DNA of 64,000 nucleotides. Source: Holtermannia corniformis. Taxonomy: Eukaryota; Basidiomycota; Tremellomycetes; Holtermanniales. Within the stretch, counting starts at the first letter, position 1. Each line of letters begins with the position of its first letter. Both the position numbers and the translations under genes were made by a program. The stretch lies in contig BCIJ01000006.1 of assembly GCA_001599935.1 (NCBI GenBank), positions 634,405 through 698,404 on the forward strand, in the 5' to 3' direction. A model generated the notes under the pieces. The model saw nothing but the letters and a program-made list of their open reading frames with translations, was not told where the DNA came from and searched no databases. This document shows positions 25,314-35,641 of the stretch, piece after piece.

Positions 25314-25977
25314 GCCCGAGCATCGACAGTCTTGCGCGCGCAGAGCGGTGGCCGAGAGAATGGATCGTTAGTGTCTGTCTGGCAGTGTACCAGTAGCGTC
25401 TCTTCCTTATTGAGTTCGTTGTACATACCGTGTGGAGCGCTGGCCGAGGGACGACCAGGCGTTCACATCACCGGACGGCAAGTGGGACAAGAATGCTACA
25501 CTCTTTCCCCCGCAATCTCCGACCCATCGTCCTTCTCCCATGTCAGATCTCTCTTGAGTCGGCGCGCGCTGGTGACTCTGCTCGAGTCGTCGGGGGAGAA
25601 GTAGAGTAGAGCATGATTGCATCTACTGATCTCAAGCTCGCTTCTTGTAACAGAATGAATGAGCAGACACCAAGGTGGTTGGTTCACAGAGGAGTCTGAC
25701 GGCCTCGGGAGACGATCGAGACATGGCTGAGGCATAAAGGTGTGCAGATGGCCCCATCTCATTGCGAGCAGAGAGAGCGGAAGGCGATAACGGTGCAGCA
25801 GGACATCATTTCGTGTGACCGCTGTGCCGGATCGTTATATCAGCAGCGTCCAAGACGCTCGATTGACGAAGCGCAGAGGGACTTGCTCGCGCGAGTGTGT
25901 TAGGCGCGAAACACGAGCGACACACGCGCCGGGCATTGCTCTCTCTCTCTCAGCAGAATCCATGTGAGATCTCTAGT
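25314..25977. other. Intergenic region without a recognised gene
   Basis: About 0.66 kb between two convergent stops (ATG8 and the small hypothetical gene). A short CT run (about 25939-25951) is the only simple-sequence feature. Frames of up to about 90 codons are present on both strands but none is recognisable. Confidence 0.45.
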
Positions 25978-26262
25978 CTAGCTGTCTTTGACTTGGCGAA
26001 CCTCGACGGTGAGGTCAGCCACGATATCTTCACCTGAACGCTTCCAAACGATAGGATCAGTAGACAATTGAACGCTGCCGTTCACCTGAGGGATGCTGGA
26101 TATCTTTACAAGCTCCTTCTCGATGTCTTCACGGGCTGTAGAGTCATCGGGCCAGTCGCCACCAGAAGCCGGGTGCTTGTATGCCGACCATCTGATGGAG
26201 CCGTCTGGTCGAGGGTCGCATCGTACAACTACCGACGATTTGGACGCTTGGTCGCTCGTCAT
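25978..26262 (-). CDS. Small hypothetical protein (~94 aa)
   Basis: I do not recognise it. The frame starts MTSDQASKSSVVVRCDPRPD at 26262 and ends VEVRQVKDS at 25978. It is hydrophilic with no membrane segment or signal peptide, and its alternating pattern (VVVRCDPRPDGSIRWSAY; VQLSTDPIVWKR) suggests beta strands. The frame stays open upstream to about 26508 with other possible starts, so the N-terminus is unsure. It lies 295 bp downstream of the XPG-like gene on the same strand and might belong to a longer spliced gene. No intron is needed within the part described. Confidence 0.4.
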   Translation of the reverse strand: MTSDQASKSSVVVRCDPRPDGSIRWSAYKHPASGGDWPDDSTAREDIEKELVKISSIPQVNGSVQLSTDPIVWKRSGEDIVADLTVEVRQVKDS

Positions 26263-26556
26263 TCTCGCGCGTTCAATGACGGTTGGTTGGGAGATGGCAA
26301 AGAGGGGCTGGAATCGACTTCGTCGTTCGCGAAGGTCAATCGACGAGATCACCTTTGTCATTGTAGGGTGAAGGAGAGGGCTATCGCGTCGCTGAACACC
26401 ACATACGATGACCCTGCGGTCGTCCCGCACGCGCGCGCGAGCTCTTTGGGCATGATCAACCTGCACTGCCAGCCCACCGGTTATGACGGTAAAGTCACAA
26501 GCAAGCAAGCAATCATTCCATGGCTACGTAGCGCAAAGCTCACGCTACATAATATG

Positions 26557-28602
26557 TCATTGGTGATCATCATACAAGGTATCTAGCTCTGCTGCATCGA
26601 ATGCCAACCTGCTCGGGGGCGTCCCGATGGTCCGTTGGGTATGCGCCACAAAGTCATCAAACCCCCCAACCGTCTGTTCCTCATGTACAATCTGGATCCC
26701 ATGTCGATCTCGCAAGAAAGCGTCAATCTTGGCCTCGTCGTATTCGCCAGCTTGCAGCTCGGCTGGCTCGGGGATCGGCGGTGAAGTCTGAAAGACGGAT
26801 CGTGCGTTCTGCACAAGCGCTAGGAAACCTTGAGGGTCGGTGATGATCTTGTTCGCTTTGGGATCTTGGCGGACGATGGCTTCGATCGAGCCATGTGTCG
26901 TGACGGCTCTCAGAGCTCGTACAGGCCCAAAGCCGGGGATGCGCGGGGAAGCGTCGGTGCCGAGCAAGATGAGGAAATCGAGGTGTGCGGACGGGGAAAG
27001 GGAGGTAAGTGTGTGGAGGGAGCTTCCGTCTATGAGCTCGAGTGGTTTGGATGTCGTGGAGAGATTCCGGAGGAGAGGGGCCTGTTGTGCTATCAGCAAT
27101 CGGTAGTAAGCGTTAGCTCGTGACTCGCGCCGTACGCCAGCACATCTGAATCTTCTGTTCCGACGAAATCAGCGAGGCCGGCCAGCGCCAGACTTGCGGC
27201 CATGCCCTCGGCCTCGAACGGGATCTTGGCCTCTATGACCGGAACGCCCATGACACGCAACAGCTCTTGGCACTCTTGGTGCGTTTCGACGGTTGGTACG
27301 GCCAGTGCGCGCTCGTATATCGCCTTGACTTGAGGGACCTGGGCTAGCAGACCGTCCAGTTCGGTGACAGCCGGTACCGCGAGGTCGACTGCTGACGCAA
27401 CGATCTCTTGCGAAAGGAAGCGATTGATGAGCTCGCCTTCGGCTTCCGTCAAGATCATCTGCGTTGGCGACTCGGTGTATTCTAGCGACACGGCGTCTTG
27501 AAGCGCATAATCCAACGCTGCGGTCTCGACGTCTGAGCCGATGGGTTCCGTCGCGGGCTCTAATGTCGTCTCTGGTTCTCCGTTGACGTCGAGCTGGACG
27601 AGTTGCTCTGCTACACTGTCGGGCGTGGCAGGCTCGAACGCTGGACTGGACGGGTCGATACTGCCTGACCGGCGTGGGTGGCGTTCGAACGGGCGGCGAC
27701 TGGCTCGGTATTCATTGATGATATTCGACAGTTGATCGAGGATAACGAGGGGAAGTCGGACGGCAGCTGCGGCTGCGAGGGTTGCTGCTGATGCCGCGGT
27801 TCGAAGGGAGCTGTCGAGGCCTGTGACTGGCAGTGACCCAAGCTGCGAGCTCGAGGCTGCCGCAGGTTCCGGCGCGGTTGGCCGCTCCGTATCCGGCTCT
27901 GGTGACATCTGCGACAAGAGCGTCGGTTCGGGCACGAGTGACGACCCGTCGTCAAGTCGTTTCTGATCTCGGTCCTCGACGAACCGCGTCGCCTGCCAGC
28001 AAGCGCTCACGACCGTCCTCTGCTCCTCACTGAGCTGTACGACGGTCCGCATCGTATCCCTCAGCCTGACCAGCCGATCCGCACGGTCCTCTTCATGACG
28101 CAGCCTTGACAAGTTCAAAACCCTCGTCGCGAGCCGTTTCTTGGCCTATGCCGCTCAGTACCCCAGTGCGTACCAATCAAACAGTCTCACCTCTGGCGCT
28201 TTCCACTCGCGCACGCCACGCTCATCCCAGACCGCGATCGGCTTCACGCCCGCGGCCTTGATACAGCGGATCAGACTGCTCTCAGCTCGTGTCGTGTGAT
28301 CGCTCCGAGCCCAACACGCACTGGTACCATCCCAGAACCGAGCTCTTGTCCTCCAAAGGACCGTCCTGGACCGCGAAATGGAATCGATTCGTCAACAATG
28401 TCGCATCACTGCGAGCATCAGTACCGCTCGTGCGGTGGGTTGTACACACATTGCGACTGTCTTGTTGCGGATCTCGGGCGCAGCCCATCGTGCTGGGTAT
28501 TGCGTCAGTGCACTTGGGCTACGACATGGATCAGCCGCTGCATCGGGAGGGTTGAGCTTACTGCGTCTTTTTCAGCCAGGGAATCAAGCCTCTGATCCCC
28601 AT
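26557..28602 (-). CDS. XPG/RAD2-family structure-specific nuclease
   Basis: Flap-endonuclease-superfamily protein. The start at 28602 gives MGIRGLIPWLKKTQ, the XPG N-region opening. The N-domain continues TVAIDATLLTNRFHFAV, with the first catalytic Asp in AIDATLL, then GWYQ and IKAAGVKPIAVWDE. A spacer of about 270 residues, low in complexity and acidic, separates this from the I-region, which reads ECQELLRVMGVPVIEAKIPF then EAEGMAASLALAG and EDSDVLAYG. A helix-two-turn-helix segment GTDASPRIPGFGPVRAL follows. The C-terminus ends LYDDHQ. At least five short introns. The spacer resembles RAD2/XPG in layout, but the total length is much shorter than Rad2 and fits no named FEN1, EXO1 or GEN1 orthologue that I can confirm. 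Nuclear or mitochondrial location is not evident. Confidence 0.78.
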
Positions 28603-28885
28603 GTCGGGTGATAGTCTTGTGAGAGCTATGTCTACTGGAGGGCAGAGGTCCGGAGCGTGCTGTGCATCGCTAACAGTTGTAATGGAGCTCAAAGACAATG
28701 CTGTTTCGACGGTTGACGCGGGGCCCAGTACGGCTCGCACTGAAGCCTGCTCGCACCCTCGACATTACAACTCGGCCTCGACGAGTCATGCAGCCAGAGC
28801 CAACTCGAGTGCAGTGCTCTACTACATCCCGTGACTATCTCAGTACAGTGCCCGTGCCCGTGCCAACGACCTCGTGTGTTGACGC

Positions 28886-29892
28886 TTAGATGTTGGAAGG
28901 GAAGAGCATGATGCGGGCCGAAGCGCCGAAAGAGTGGGCGGGCAGGTTGGAGCGGAACTTTGAGCGGACGACACCAGAGTTGCCGTGGACGCGGGTGACG
29001 CGGCTGGGGGCGTCAGTGTCTGACAGATCGAGGTGGGTCAAGGAGAGGGCGAGGGTGACGATGGTCGGGCAGACCTTACGATGAAAAGTGCGCACACTTG
29101 ATCGCGCGGGCTGGTCCGACCGCGTAGCGCACACAAGACGACTAACGGCGCCGAACAATCTCAGGGATACAAGTTGACTCCCTGGTCAATCGTCTCGTGT
29201 ACCGCCCCACTCGTAACCCAACCGGACCCAACGATGGACTCACCCCCAAAGCACGCGAACCCTCGAGCCGTTGATCTCACGCTTGGCCTTGTACACGTAG
29301 GCGATGCGCTGGTGGGCATGTCAGTGGTGTTTGGGCATGATGGGCTAGCGGAAAGAGTGAGGGAAGGTGATGGGTTCAGGTAGGACGACCGGGCAATCAG
29401 GTTCAAGGGGACAGCGCTGCTGTCTCCGACCAGTCATGTCTGCCGTGGTGATCCCACCAGCGGACGACGGACGGTCTGGCGGGGGCGGCTCGATGGCAAC
29501 ACGATCACAACTGCCAGTGCACCTGAACGTGCCAACGCCCTCCTCTCGTGCCGTCCATCCAGCCCTCCCTCCCCGATCCAGCCTGTTGAGCTAGCCCGAG
29601 GCTGCTCACCTTGCCGAGGTAGAAGCGGGCAGACTCCTTGTTGTCGACACCCTCGACCTGGATCAACGACGTGTTGGGCCGCGTGTTGCGCTTTCCTCGC
29701 TTGTGCGAGAGGATGCGGGCCTTGGTGTAGAGACTGGGTGATGGGTCAGTCCGAGCTTGCTTGCCAACCGTCTCTACGCGGTCAGACGTACCGAGTCTAT
29801 AGGAAGCAAGGCGACCGATCAGCACTGTTTCCCCTGGGTTGACGCTGCGTAGGCCATAGCGCTGCCACGCCTCGACGACTCACGCTGCCCAT
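28886..29892 (-). CDS. RPL33: 60S ribosomal protein eL33 (L35Ae)
   Basis: Large-subunit ribosomal protein of about 108 residues. Spliced N-terminus [20 protein letters not shown] matches the fungal eL33 opening. It continues [20 protein letters not shown] then [19 protein letters not shown], and the last exon is [20 protein letters not shown] ending FPSNI (stop at 28886). Exon 1 is only 29884-29892 (ATG GGC AGC). Exon 2 is a 5-nt microexon (29792-29796, ACTCG on the coding strand) between an 87-nt and a 58-nt intron; without it the frame and the conserved Arg-Leu-Tyr cannot be made. Later introns are longer (roughly 200 nt or more), as is common in ribosomal-protein genes. Confidence 0.93.
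29792..29796 (-). other. RPL33: 5-nt microexon of the eL33 gene
   Basis: Coding-strand context is CTATAG|ACTCG|GTACGT. Joining ATGGGCAGC to ACTCG to TCTCTACACC gives MGSTRLYT, identical in layout to other eL33 proteins. Other splice choices leave the frame wrong. Confidence 0.8.
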
Positions 29893-30633
29893 GTTGAGTG
29901 TTGAGAGTCTTGACGGTGGCCAAGTCAACGTACAGTCTGTCACTCTGGCTGGCGGCGCTCCCGAGGGGGTTCACGCCGTTTCATCGGAGTTTCGGTCCAA
30001 CCAGTGAAATCGCGGAAAAGGCCGAACCCCCCCCCCCACCTCAGTGTGGCAACACCATACATGCGTCTAGATCCGGCGCCCGACTTCAACCCCGTACCGT
30101 CCTCGCTCGGCCTCGACCTCTTCCCGGGTCCGCATCCCCATCCCCTTGTCGACGCGGCGACCCTTGCGACCGGTACCGGAACCAAAGCCGGGAGGGTTGG
30201 CCTGTGGCAGATTAGCGTGCATTCGAGCCATGTGCATGTCCGGTTCAGCGGCGGCAGCGCCGAGCTCGGAAAAGGAGCTTCAACGGCTATAGTTGGAAGG
30301 CATTGCAGCCAGCGTTGTAATGTCTACAACAGAGACGCAAACTAGTGAATGTTTCAAACGCTCCATGTAGAGAATGATGACTTGTGCACTGCGTTGCAGT
30401 CAGAGCGCAAGACGTAGCCTGATCGAGTACAGCGACCAATCGTGGCGATCCTGTCTTCTCCGCCAGGAGCAGGCGAACCGGGCCTATGCTAGCTGCACGC
30501 AGCTCTATCGCTCACAATCGCTCAGTAGCAATCGAGCGGCGCCTTGTCTTCTCACGCGCAGGTTGACGCACTACCATCGACCCTCAAAAAGCGGTTTTGG
30601 CTTGACGACTGACGGTAGCAGTGCGCGCGAAGT
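29893..30633. other. Intergenic region with a poly-C tract
   Basis: About 0.74 kb upstream of the eL33 gene (-) and of a possible small gene (+). It contains an uninterrupted run of eleven C at 30027-30037. No recognised gene; likely promoter of the ribosomal-protein gene. Confidence 0.5.
30027..30037 (+). repeat. C11 homopolymer
   Basis: Eleven consecutive C residues, about 135 bp upstream of the eL33 ATG. It could be a length-variable tract or a promoter element. Confidence 0.9.
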
Positions 30634-31050
30634 ATGTCCAAGAAGAGCAAAGTCGACCCGGATGATGATCCAAGCTTGATGCCATACCCATGCGCGAGCC
30701 GCTGCAATGCACGTACGTCAACATGAGTTGCAGCTGCAGCGGCGTAGGGTATGCGCATCGCTTGACGCAGCCCACAAGCGAGGTTGCGCACGCAATGCGC
30801 ACGGGAAACTGTCGCAGCTCTAACCGTGTCAAGCGTACCGCCACAGCAAAGGGCCGACTGAACATGGTCGCAGAGTTGAACCAGGTACGCCAGGCTACAG
30901 CGCCAACATATCCCCAATCGACACCCGCTGGGATCGGGTGCAGACTGACGGCTGCAGAACTGGCGGTTCCTTGAGCAACTATTTGATAGGACGGGGTGCG
31001 CTGCACGACAACCTCGGGAAATAAGCTGTTCAAGGAACCTTGCAGTCTAG
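30634..31050 (+). CDS. Possible small three-exon hypothetical protein (~95 aa)
   Basis: I do not recognise it. Splicing two introns with good signals (GTACGT..TTGACGCAG at about 30713-30768, and GTACGCC..GGCTGCAG at about 30883-30956) gives a protein that starts MSKKSKVDPDDDPSLMPYPC, continues with basic residues (RVKRTATAKGRLNMVAELNQ) and then NWRFLEQLFDRTGCAA, ending SRNLAV at 31050. It has five or six Cys and no membrane segment. Its last 21 bases overlap the 3' end of the uS5m coding region on the other strand. Both introns have the local branch-site style, which supports a real gene, but the product is unknown and the call is tentative. Confidence 0.35.
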
Positions 31051-32239
31051 ATGCCCAGCGCGACAGCCTGTGTTGACGCTCGGCTCGGCTTCGCGTTCGA
31101 CAGAGGCCTCGACAAACGAGGCGCTCTGCAGAATCGACTGGCAGAGTGTGAGCGCAACGGTACTGGCAGTACACCGACAGTGTGCGAATACAGTCTGAAC
31201 CGACTTCACCAGCATTTTGCCCAAAACAGAGCGAACCCAGTTTGCAAACGAGAGCAAGCCGTGCGGAAGCAGCACGATACAGCGTCTCGTTCCGCCCACA
31301 AGCCAAGACAACGACGAGCACACCAACGACTCACGCCTCCATGCAGAATCTGGATCGCAGCCTTGAGGACCTCTTGCGGGTTCCTGCTACCCTCGATCGT
31401 AGCGCTCGCGTCGCGGATCCCGCAGGCCGTCAAGAGCCTGTGGATGGCCGGTGGGACATGGAGTCCGAACCCGGCCGGTCGACCGCGCATAATGACGATT
31501 GAAGAACCGAATTTGGCCGTCAGAGCTTGTCCGCCTGCGCCCCATAGCGTTCGCGACTCGAAACGGGCTACGGGGGCCATTGAGAGCACGGCTGGGGGTG
31601 ATGAGTAGGCTGATTGTTCAGAGGCAGAGTAACGTACCGCGGTGAAAACCATTGTCGATCGCTGACGTTGCGGTCAGACCGCGTCCACGGCCGATCCCGA
31701 CCAGACCTCGTGTTGGCGAGCCGACGACGAGCATGGAAGCAAACGATGGCCTTTGACCCGTCATCAGCCTTTGCGCTCACGCCCAGTTGCAAGACCTACA
31801 TCTTGCCCTTCTTTGTCATGTTGACCACGCGCTTGACCACGACCGCGTACCGGTTCAGCCCCCGGATCTCATCCTTGGTCAAACCCGTCACAGACGACAA
31901 GACAATCTCCTTTTCTATCGCCGCGTTGCCGCCGACGACGTCGGGGAACTCGCCGGTAGCGCCTTGAAACAGCTTGTCCGGGTGTGAGATGTGGCTGTGC
32001 TGCGGTGGCGACTGGAAGCGGGATTTGAACGCTGATGAGCGAGGGATCGGGTTGAGCAGGTAGGATGATTGGGCGGCGGCGGTGGCGTTGGCAGTGGTGG
32101 GTGCTTGGGGGGCGGTCGAGAGGTGACGCGAGGATGAGGCGACACTGGCGGCGGCGGGGAGGATGGCGGTGGCCGACTTGGTGCAAGAGGTTGCTGCCAG
32201 ACGGAGGCTAGCCAAGCCTCTTGCCAGGGATGTCGACAT
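31030..32239 (-). CDS. MRPS5: Mitochondrial small-subunit ribosomal protein uS5m
   Basis: Nuclear-encoded mitoribosome protein. The start at 32239 gives [20 protein letters not shown], an Arg/Ser/Ala-rich presequence without acids, fitting a mitochondrial target signal. The S5 RNA-binding start is [18 protein letters not shown]; the next exon has [17 protein letters not shown], then [20 protein letters not shown] and [16 protein letters not shown], which is the S5 C-terminal domain. A long (about 200 nt) intron after LHGG precedes a last exon [15 protein letters not shown] ending at 31030. The last exon is not strongly conserved and is the least certain part. The upstream neighbour at 32392 is on the same strand. 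Confidence 0.85.
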
Positions 32240-32391
32240 GGTCGACTGGAGAGCGCAAGCGAGGATAGCTACAGCACCAACAACCAACCTCGACTTTTGG
32301 CGCTTCGCTTGGTGGCGCACGCATTTAAGACGACGGTGGCGCAAGATGCATTAATGCAATCTGCACGATTCATGGCAAGGATATGATCAGA

Positions 32392-34125
32392 CTACGACTG
32401 CCGAGTGGAGCTCGCAGCTTGCTTGGCCGTACCAGCCCCAGCTCGGTCGCTAGTCGCAGCTGCTGGCGTTGGCGAGCTCGCACTGGCGGATGAAGCTGCT
32501 GCCGCCGCCGCCGCCGCCGCCGCCGAGTTCTGCGGTTGGATGTTGAGACATTTCGCAAGGAACGCAATATGTGCTTGGCTGCATTGTGAGAGGTTGCTGC
32601 AGTCGTGTCAGCTGGAGAGTACACCGGTCAAGCGACCGACATTGAGACTGCGACTTTGTGCTCGTCGATCGTCTTGACGACGGTTGCGGGCGCTTTGGAC
32701 CCGGCTGGTAATGTCCCAGGGAGGGCGATCAATCCAATCTTCATCGCTTGCGAGAGGTGGTTCCTGTAACCAATGTCAAGCCAACGCTGGCACCCGCTGC
32801 TCCAGTAACTCACACTGCCAGGTTGACCACGACGGGCTGCTGGCCGGCCGCCTTGGCACCCGGTGTCGCCGTCGTCTTTGCCGGTAGCGCACCCGGTGTT
32901 GACGGCCCACTTGGTGGTTTCGCCGTCCCAGCTGCAGCGTGCGCCTTTCGGACGTCTTCCAGCCTCCGTACTTCGCGTTCCCGCCGCTCCTTTTCCTCCT
33001 TTTCTCTCCGTACACGCTCTTCGCGCTCTCGTTTCGCACGGTTGATCGTCTCCAAGTCCTGTCTTACTATCCGCAGTTTGGTCCGCAGGGGATCCGTCTC
33101 GGCTCGCAGCGTTTGCGCGAGGTTTGGGTGCAGTTGGAGTAGCGAGGGGATATGCGAGGCTTGCTACGAGTCGTCAGTGTCTGGTCTGCGTGGCTTGCCG
33201 CGGTAATCACGGTAGCTTCTCTGACTCTGGCCTTGTTGAAGCGCTCGTAGAGTTTGTTGCGGCGAGTATTGAACGACTCTGCTTCGACTTTGACTACGCT
33301 GGTCAGCACACGGAGCCTCAGCAGCCTGCCCACTGACGCTTGGCGATTGCAGCCTCGCTGCGCGGACGGCAATCGAGATCTTCATCCCAGACTTGCCAGA
33401 CATGCCATGGCAAAAGGCGGTCCACCACGTCCTCGACATTGCGGAAAGGAGGGGGACCGGTAGCTATGGTCTCCTCTGGAAGTTGGGTCGTCGCTTGACG
33501 AGTCCGGTGCGGATCCTCGGCTGACACGGTCCCTATCCCATCCACAGCTTGTCCGTCTTCCAGCTTGACGCGCGGTTTGGACGGTGATCGTTGTAGGGCT
33601 GGACTGGGGGATGGATGGCTCGTCGAGTCTCGTGTGCCGGCGAGCGGCAGGTCGTAGTGCTGAAAGCCTGGAGGGTGCAGGTTGGGTGGAGGGATCCGTT
33701 GCTCTAGGTACTGCGTTGCGAGGTAGTCTAGCTGCAGTGCGAGATCAATCCTAGTCACGGCCGTCAGCACCCGCCGACGACGCAGCACTGGCCACCAACT
33801 CGATGGCAGCTTCGGCCACCAACTCGCTTTCTTGCCATTTCCTCTTGCCAAGTGCTACGGGGGATGCACTGCGCCTGACCACGGGCTCGTCCACCTCGAT
33901 GGCATCGCTTGCGGGCAGTCTGGAGCTCGAGGCGACGGCATTGTTAGAGTGGATCCCGTTGGTGAGTCTGACGGCCGGGTCGTGATCAACCTCGGTCTTG
34001 ATCGATTGCCTGGATGGTTGAGAGTGCTCTGGTGTGCGAGTAGAGGCCGAGTCCATGCTGCCTGGGCCGCTCGAGGCCTGTTCTCTAGCGACCGGTCGTT
34101 TGCCTAGTGATGGTAACAACACCAT
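32392..34125 (-). CDS. GLTSCR1-domain-like protein (possible chromatin-remodelling subunit)
   Basis: The start at 34125 gives MVLLPSLGKRPVAREQASS. A Ser/Pro-rich N-terminus and a charged stretch follow, then an aromatic block IDLALQLDYLATQYLEQRIP, then NVEDVVDRLLPWHVWQVWDE. A helix RRNKLYERFNKARVRE and a long highly charged coiled coil (KREREERVRREKEEKERRE) come next. A Gly/Ala/Pro linker leads to HLSQAMKIGLIALPGTLPAG and the C-terminal helix SQAHIAFLAKCLNIQPQN before a polyalanine and Ser/Ala tail (stop at 32392). The LLPxHxxQ block followed by RRxxLYxRF is how I recognise the GLTSCR1 (BICRA/BICRAL) region, found in ncBAF-type SWI/SNF complexes. The link to chromatin is inference; transcription-related function is plausible. 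Confidence 0.5.
32499..32525 (+). repeat. (GCC)n trinucleotide repeat within coding sequence
   Basis: About nine GCC units. On the minus strand they encode polyalanine near the C-terminus of the GLTSCR1-like protein. The tract could vary in length between strains. Confidence 0.85.
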
Positions 34126-34199
34126 GTGCTCCGCGACTTTGAACGTCTCGACTCTCTCTCTAGCTCTAGGTAGCTGTCCATGAGCACTCTCGGATAGCC
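34126..34199. promoter_or_regulatory. Very short divergent promoter region
   Basis: Only 74 bp separate the start codons of the GLTSCR1-like gene (-) and WDR83 (+). A CT-rich stretch (CTCGACTCTCTCTCTAGCTC) lies in the middle. The two genes probably share regulatory sites or have transcripts that overlap. Confidence 0.5.
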
Positions 34200-35497
34200 A
34201 TGCCGCCCTCGACGTCGTCTAGGCCAGCTCCAACAAGCCTCGTCCACACCCTGGCCGGTCACAAGGGCCCCGTCAACGTCGCGCGCTACAACAAGGGCGC
34301 AAAGTACGTCTTGACCGGCGGGCAGGACCGCCAGATCAAGCTGTGGAACGTCCAGTCGGCCAAGGAGATCAAAACGTATGCCGGCCATGGGTACGAAGTC
34401 CTCGGCATAGACGTGTACGTGCCCGCTAGGCTGCGCAACCGGCCGCGTAGCCTGATCTCAACACAGAACACCCGACAACAGCAAGTTTGCATCGTGTGGC
34501 GGCGACAAGTCGGTGTTTTTATGGGATGTTGCATCGGGCACTGTCATCAGGCGGATGGCAGGCCACGTCAGCAAGGTCAACGCTGTTGCGTTTGCTGGCA
34601 TCGACTCGAGTGTCTTGGCCAGTGGTCCGTGATTGTCAATTCCACCCAGGAGCACTGCTGACCGTGCGTAGGGAGCTATGACGCCAAGGTGATGCTGTGG
34701 GACATGAGGTGGCTACGCGAGATACCCCACCCGAAGCTACTGACCCATGGTGCAGAGCTTTCTCCAAAGGACCCATCCAAAGCCTGGTCGAGTGCACCGA
34801 CTCGGTGACGTCCATTGCCATCCCGCCGTCACCGAACCACGCAGAGCTCATTGCCAGCTCTGTTGACGGTCATGTCAGAACCTGGGATCTCCGCATGGGC
34901 AAGATGGTCGAGGATCTCATCGGCGGCAAGTGCTCCATCTTGCGCAGGATGTCACTGACCTGCTGGTAGCACCCGTCACCCATGTGACGCCTTCGCCGAC
35001 ATCGCCCAAGGACACGCTGCTCGTCACCTCTCTCGACTCGACGCTACGCCTGCTGGATCGTGCAAACGGCCAAGTACGCCTAGTCGCCGTACCGTCGAGC
35101 CTACACCGCTGACTATCAACCAACTCACAGATGCTAGCCACTTTCAAGGGTCACAAGAATGAAGCCTATCGGTCAAAAGCCGTATTCGGCCATGATGAGA
35201 GTACAGTCATGTTTGGTGACGAGGACGGCAAGCTGTGGATTTGGGATGTGCTCAATGTCCGTCCGGGATCACACCAGCGAAAGCTACGTTGACGGTCCAT
35301 GACAGGGTCAGCCAACCAGCGCATCGGGTAGCAAGATACACGAGCGGGTCGTGACATGGCTCGAGAGCAATCCGAACGGGAAAGAGATGGTCAGCGCCAG
35401 TGCTGGTAGGTCATCAGCGCACGGATTGCGTTCATGTCACTGACCAGCTGCTCTAGATGGGACCGTCAAGATCTGGCAGACGCCAGTACCAGCATGA
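34200..35497 (+). CDS. WDR83: WD40 scaffold protein WDR83/MORG1
   Basis: Seven-blade WD40 propeller of about 330 residues. The start at 34200 gives MPPSTSSRPAPTSLVHTLAG. Repeats follow in order: GGQDRQIKLWNVQ; SCGGDKSVFLWDVASG; LASGSYDAKVMLWDMR; SSVDGHVRTWDLRMGK; LDSTLRLLDRANG; GDEDGKLWIWDVLN; SASADGTVKIWQTP. The order and the linker sequences match WDR83 (mitogen-activated protein kinase organizer 1), which in animals scaffolds ERK signalling and also associates with late spliceosomes. At least six short introns. The stop is at 35497, and the S2P gene starts 144 bp later on the same strand. Confidence 0.83.
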
Positions 35498-35641
35498 TCA
35501 GCGACAGCATTATATTGTATCCCTAGCTTGTACGATCCATGAGCAGTGCACACTATACTCGATTTCTTCAAAGCACAGACGGAAGCACCCACCTCGAGAA
35601 CCAAACAACGCAACAAGTCCAGCTGCACAAAGCGGTGCTAC

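Noticed and set aside
30584..31321. 245-codon minus-strand frame across the uS5m intron and the gap
   Set aside because: It contains no known motif, begins in the long intron of uS5m and has many Cys/Trp typical of random translation. The uS5m splice model explains the part that overlaps it.
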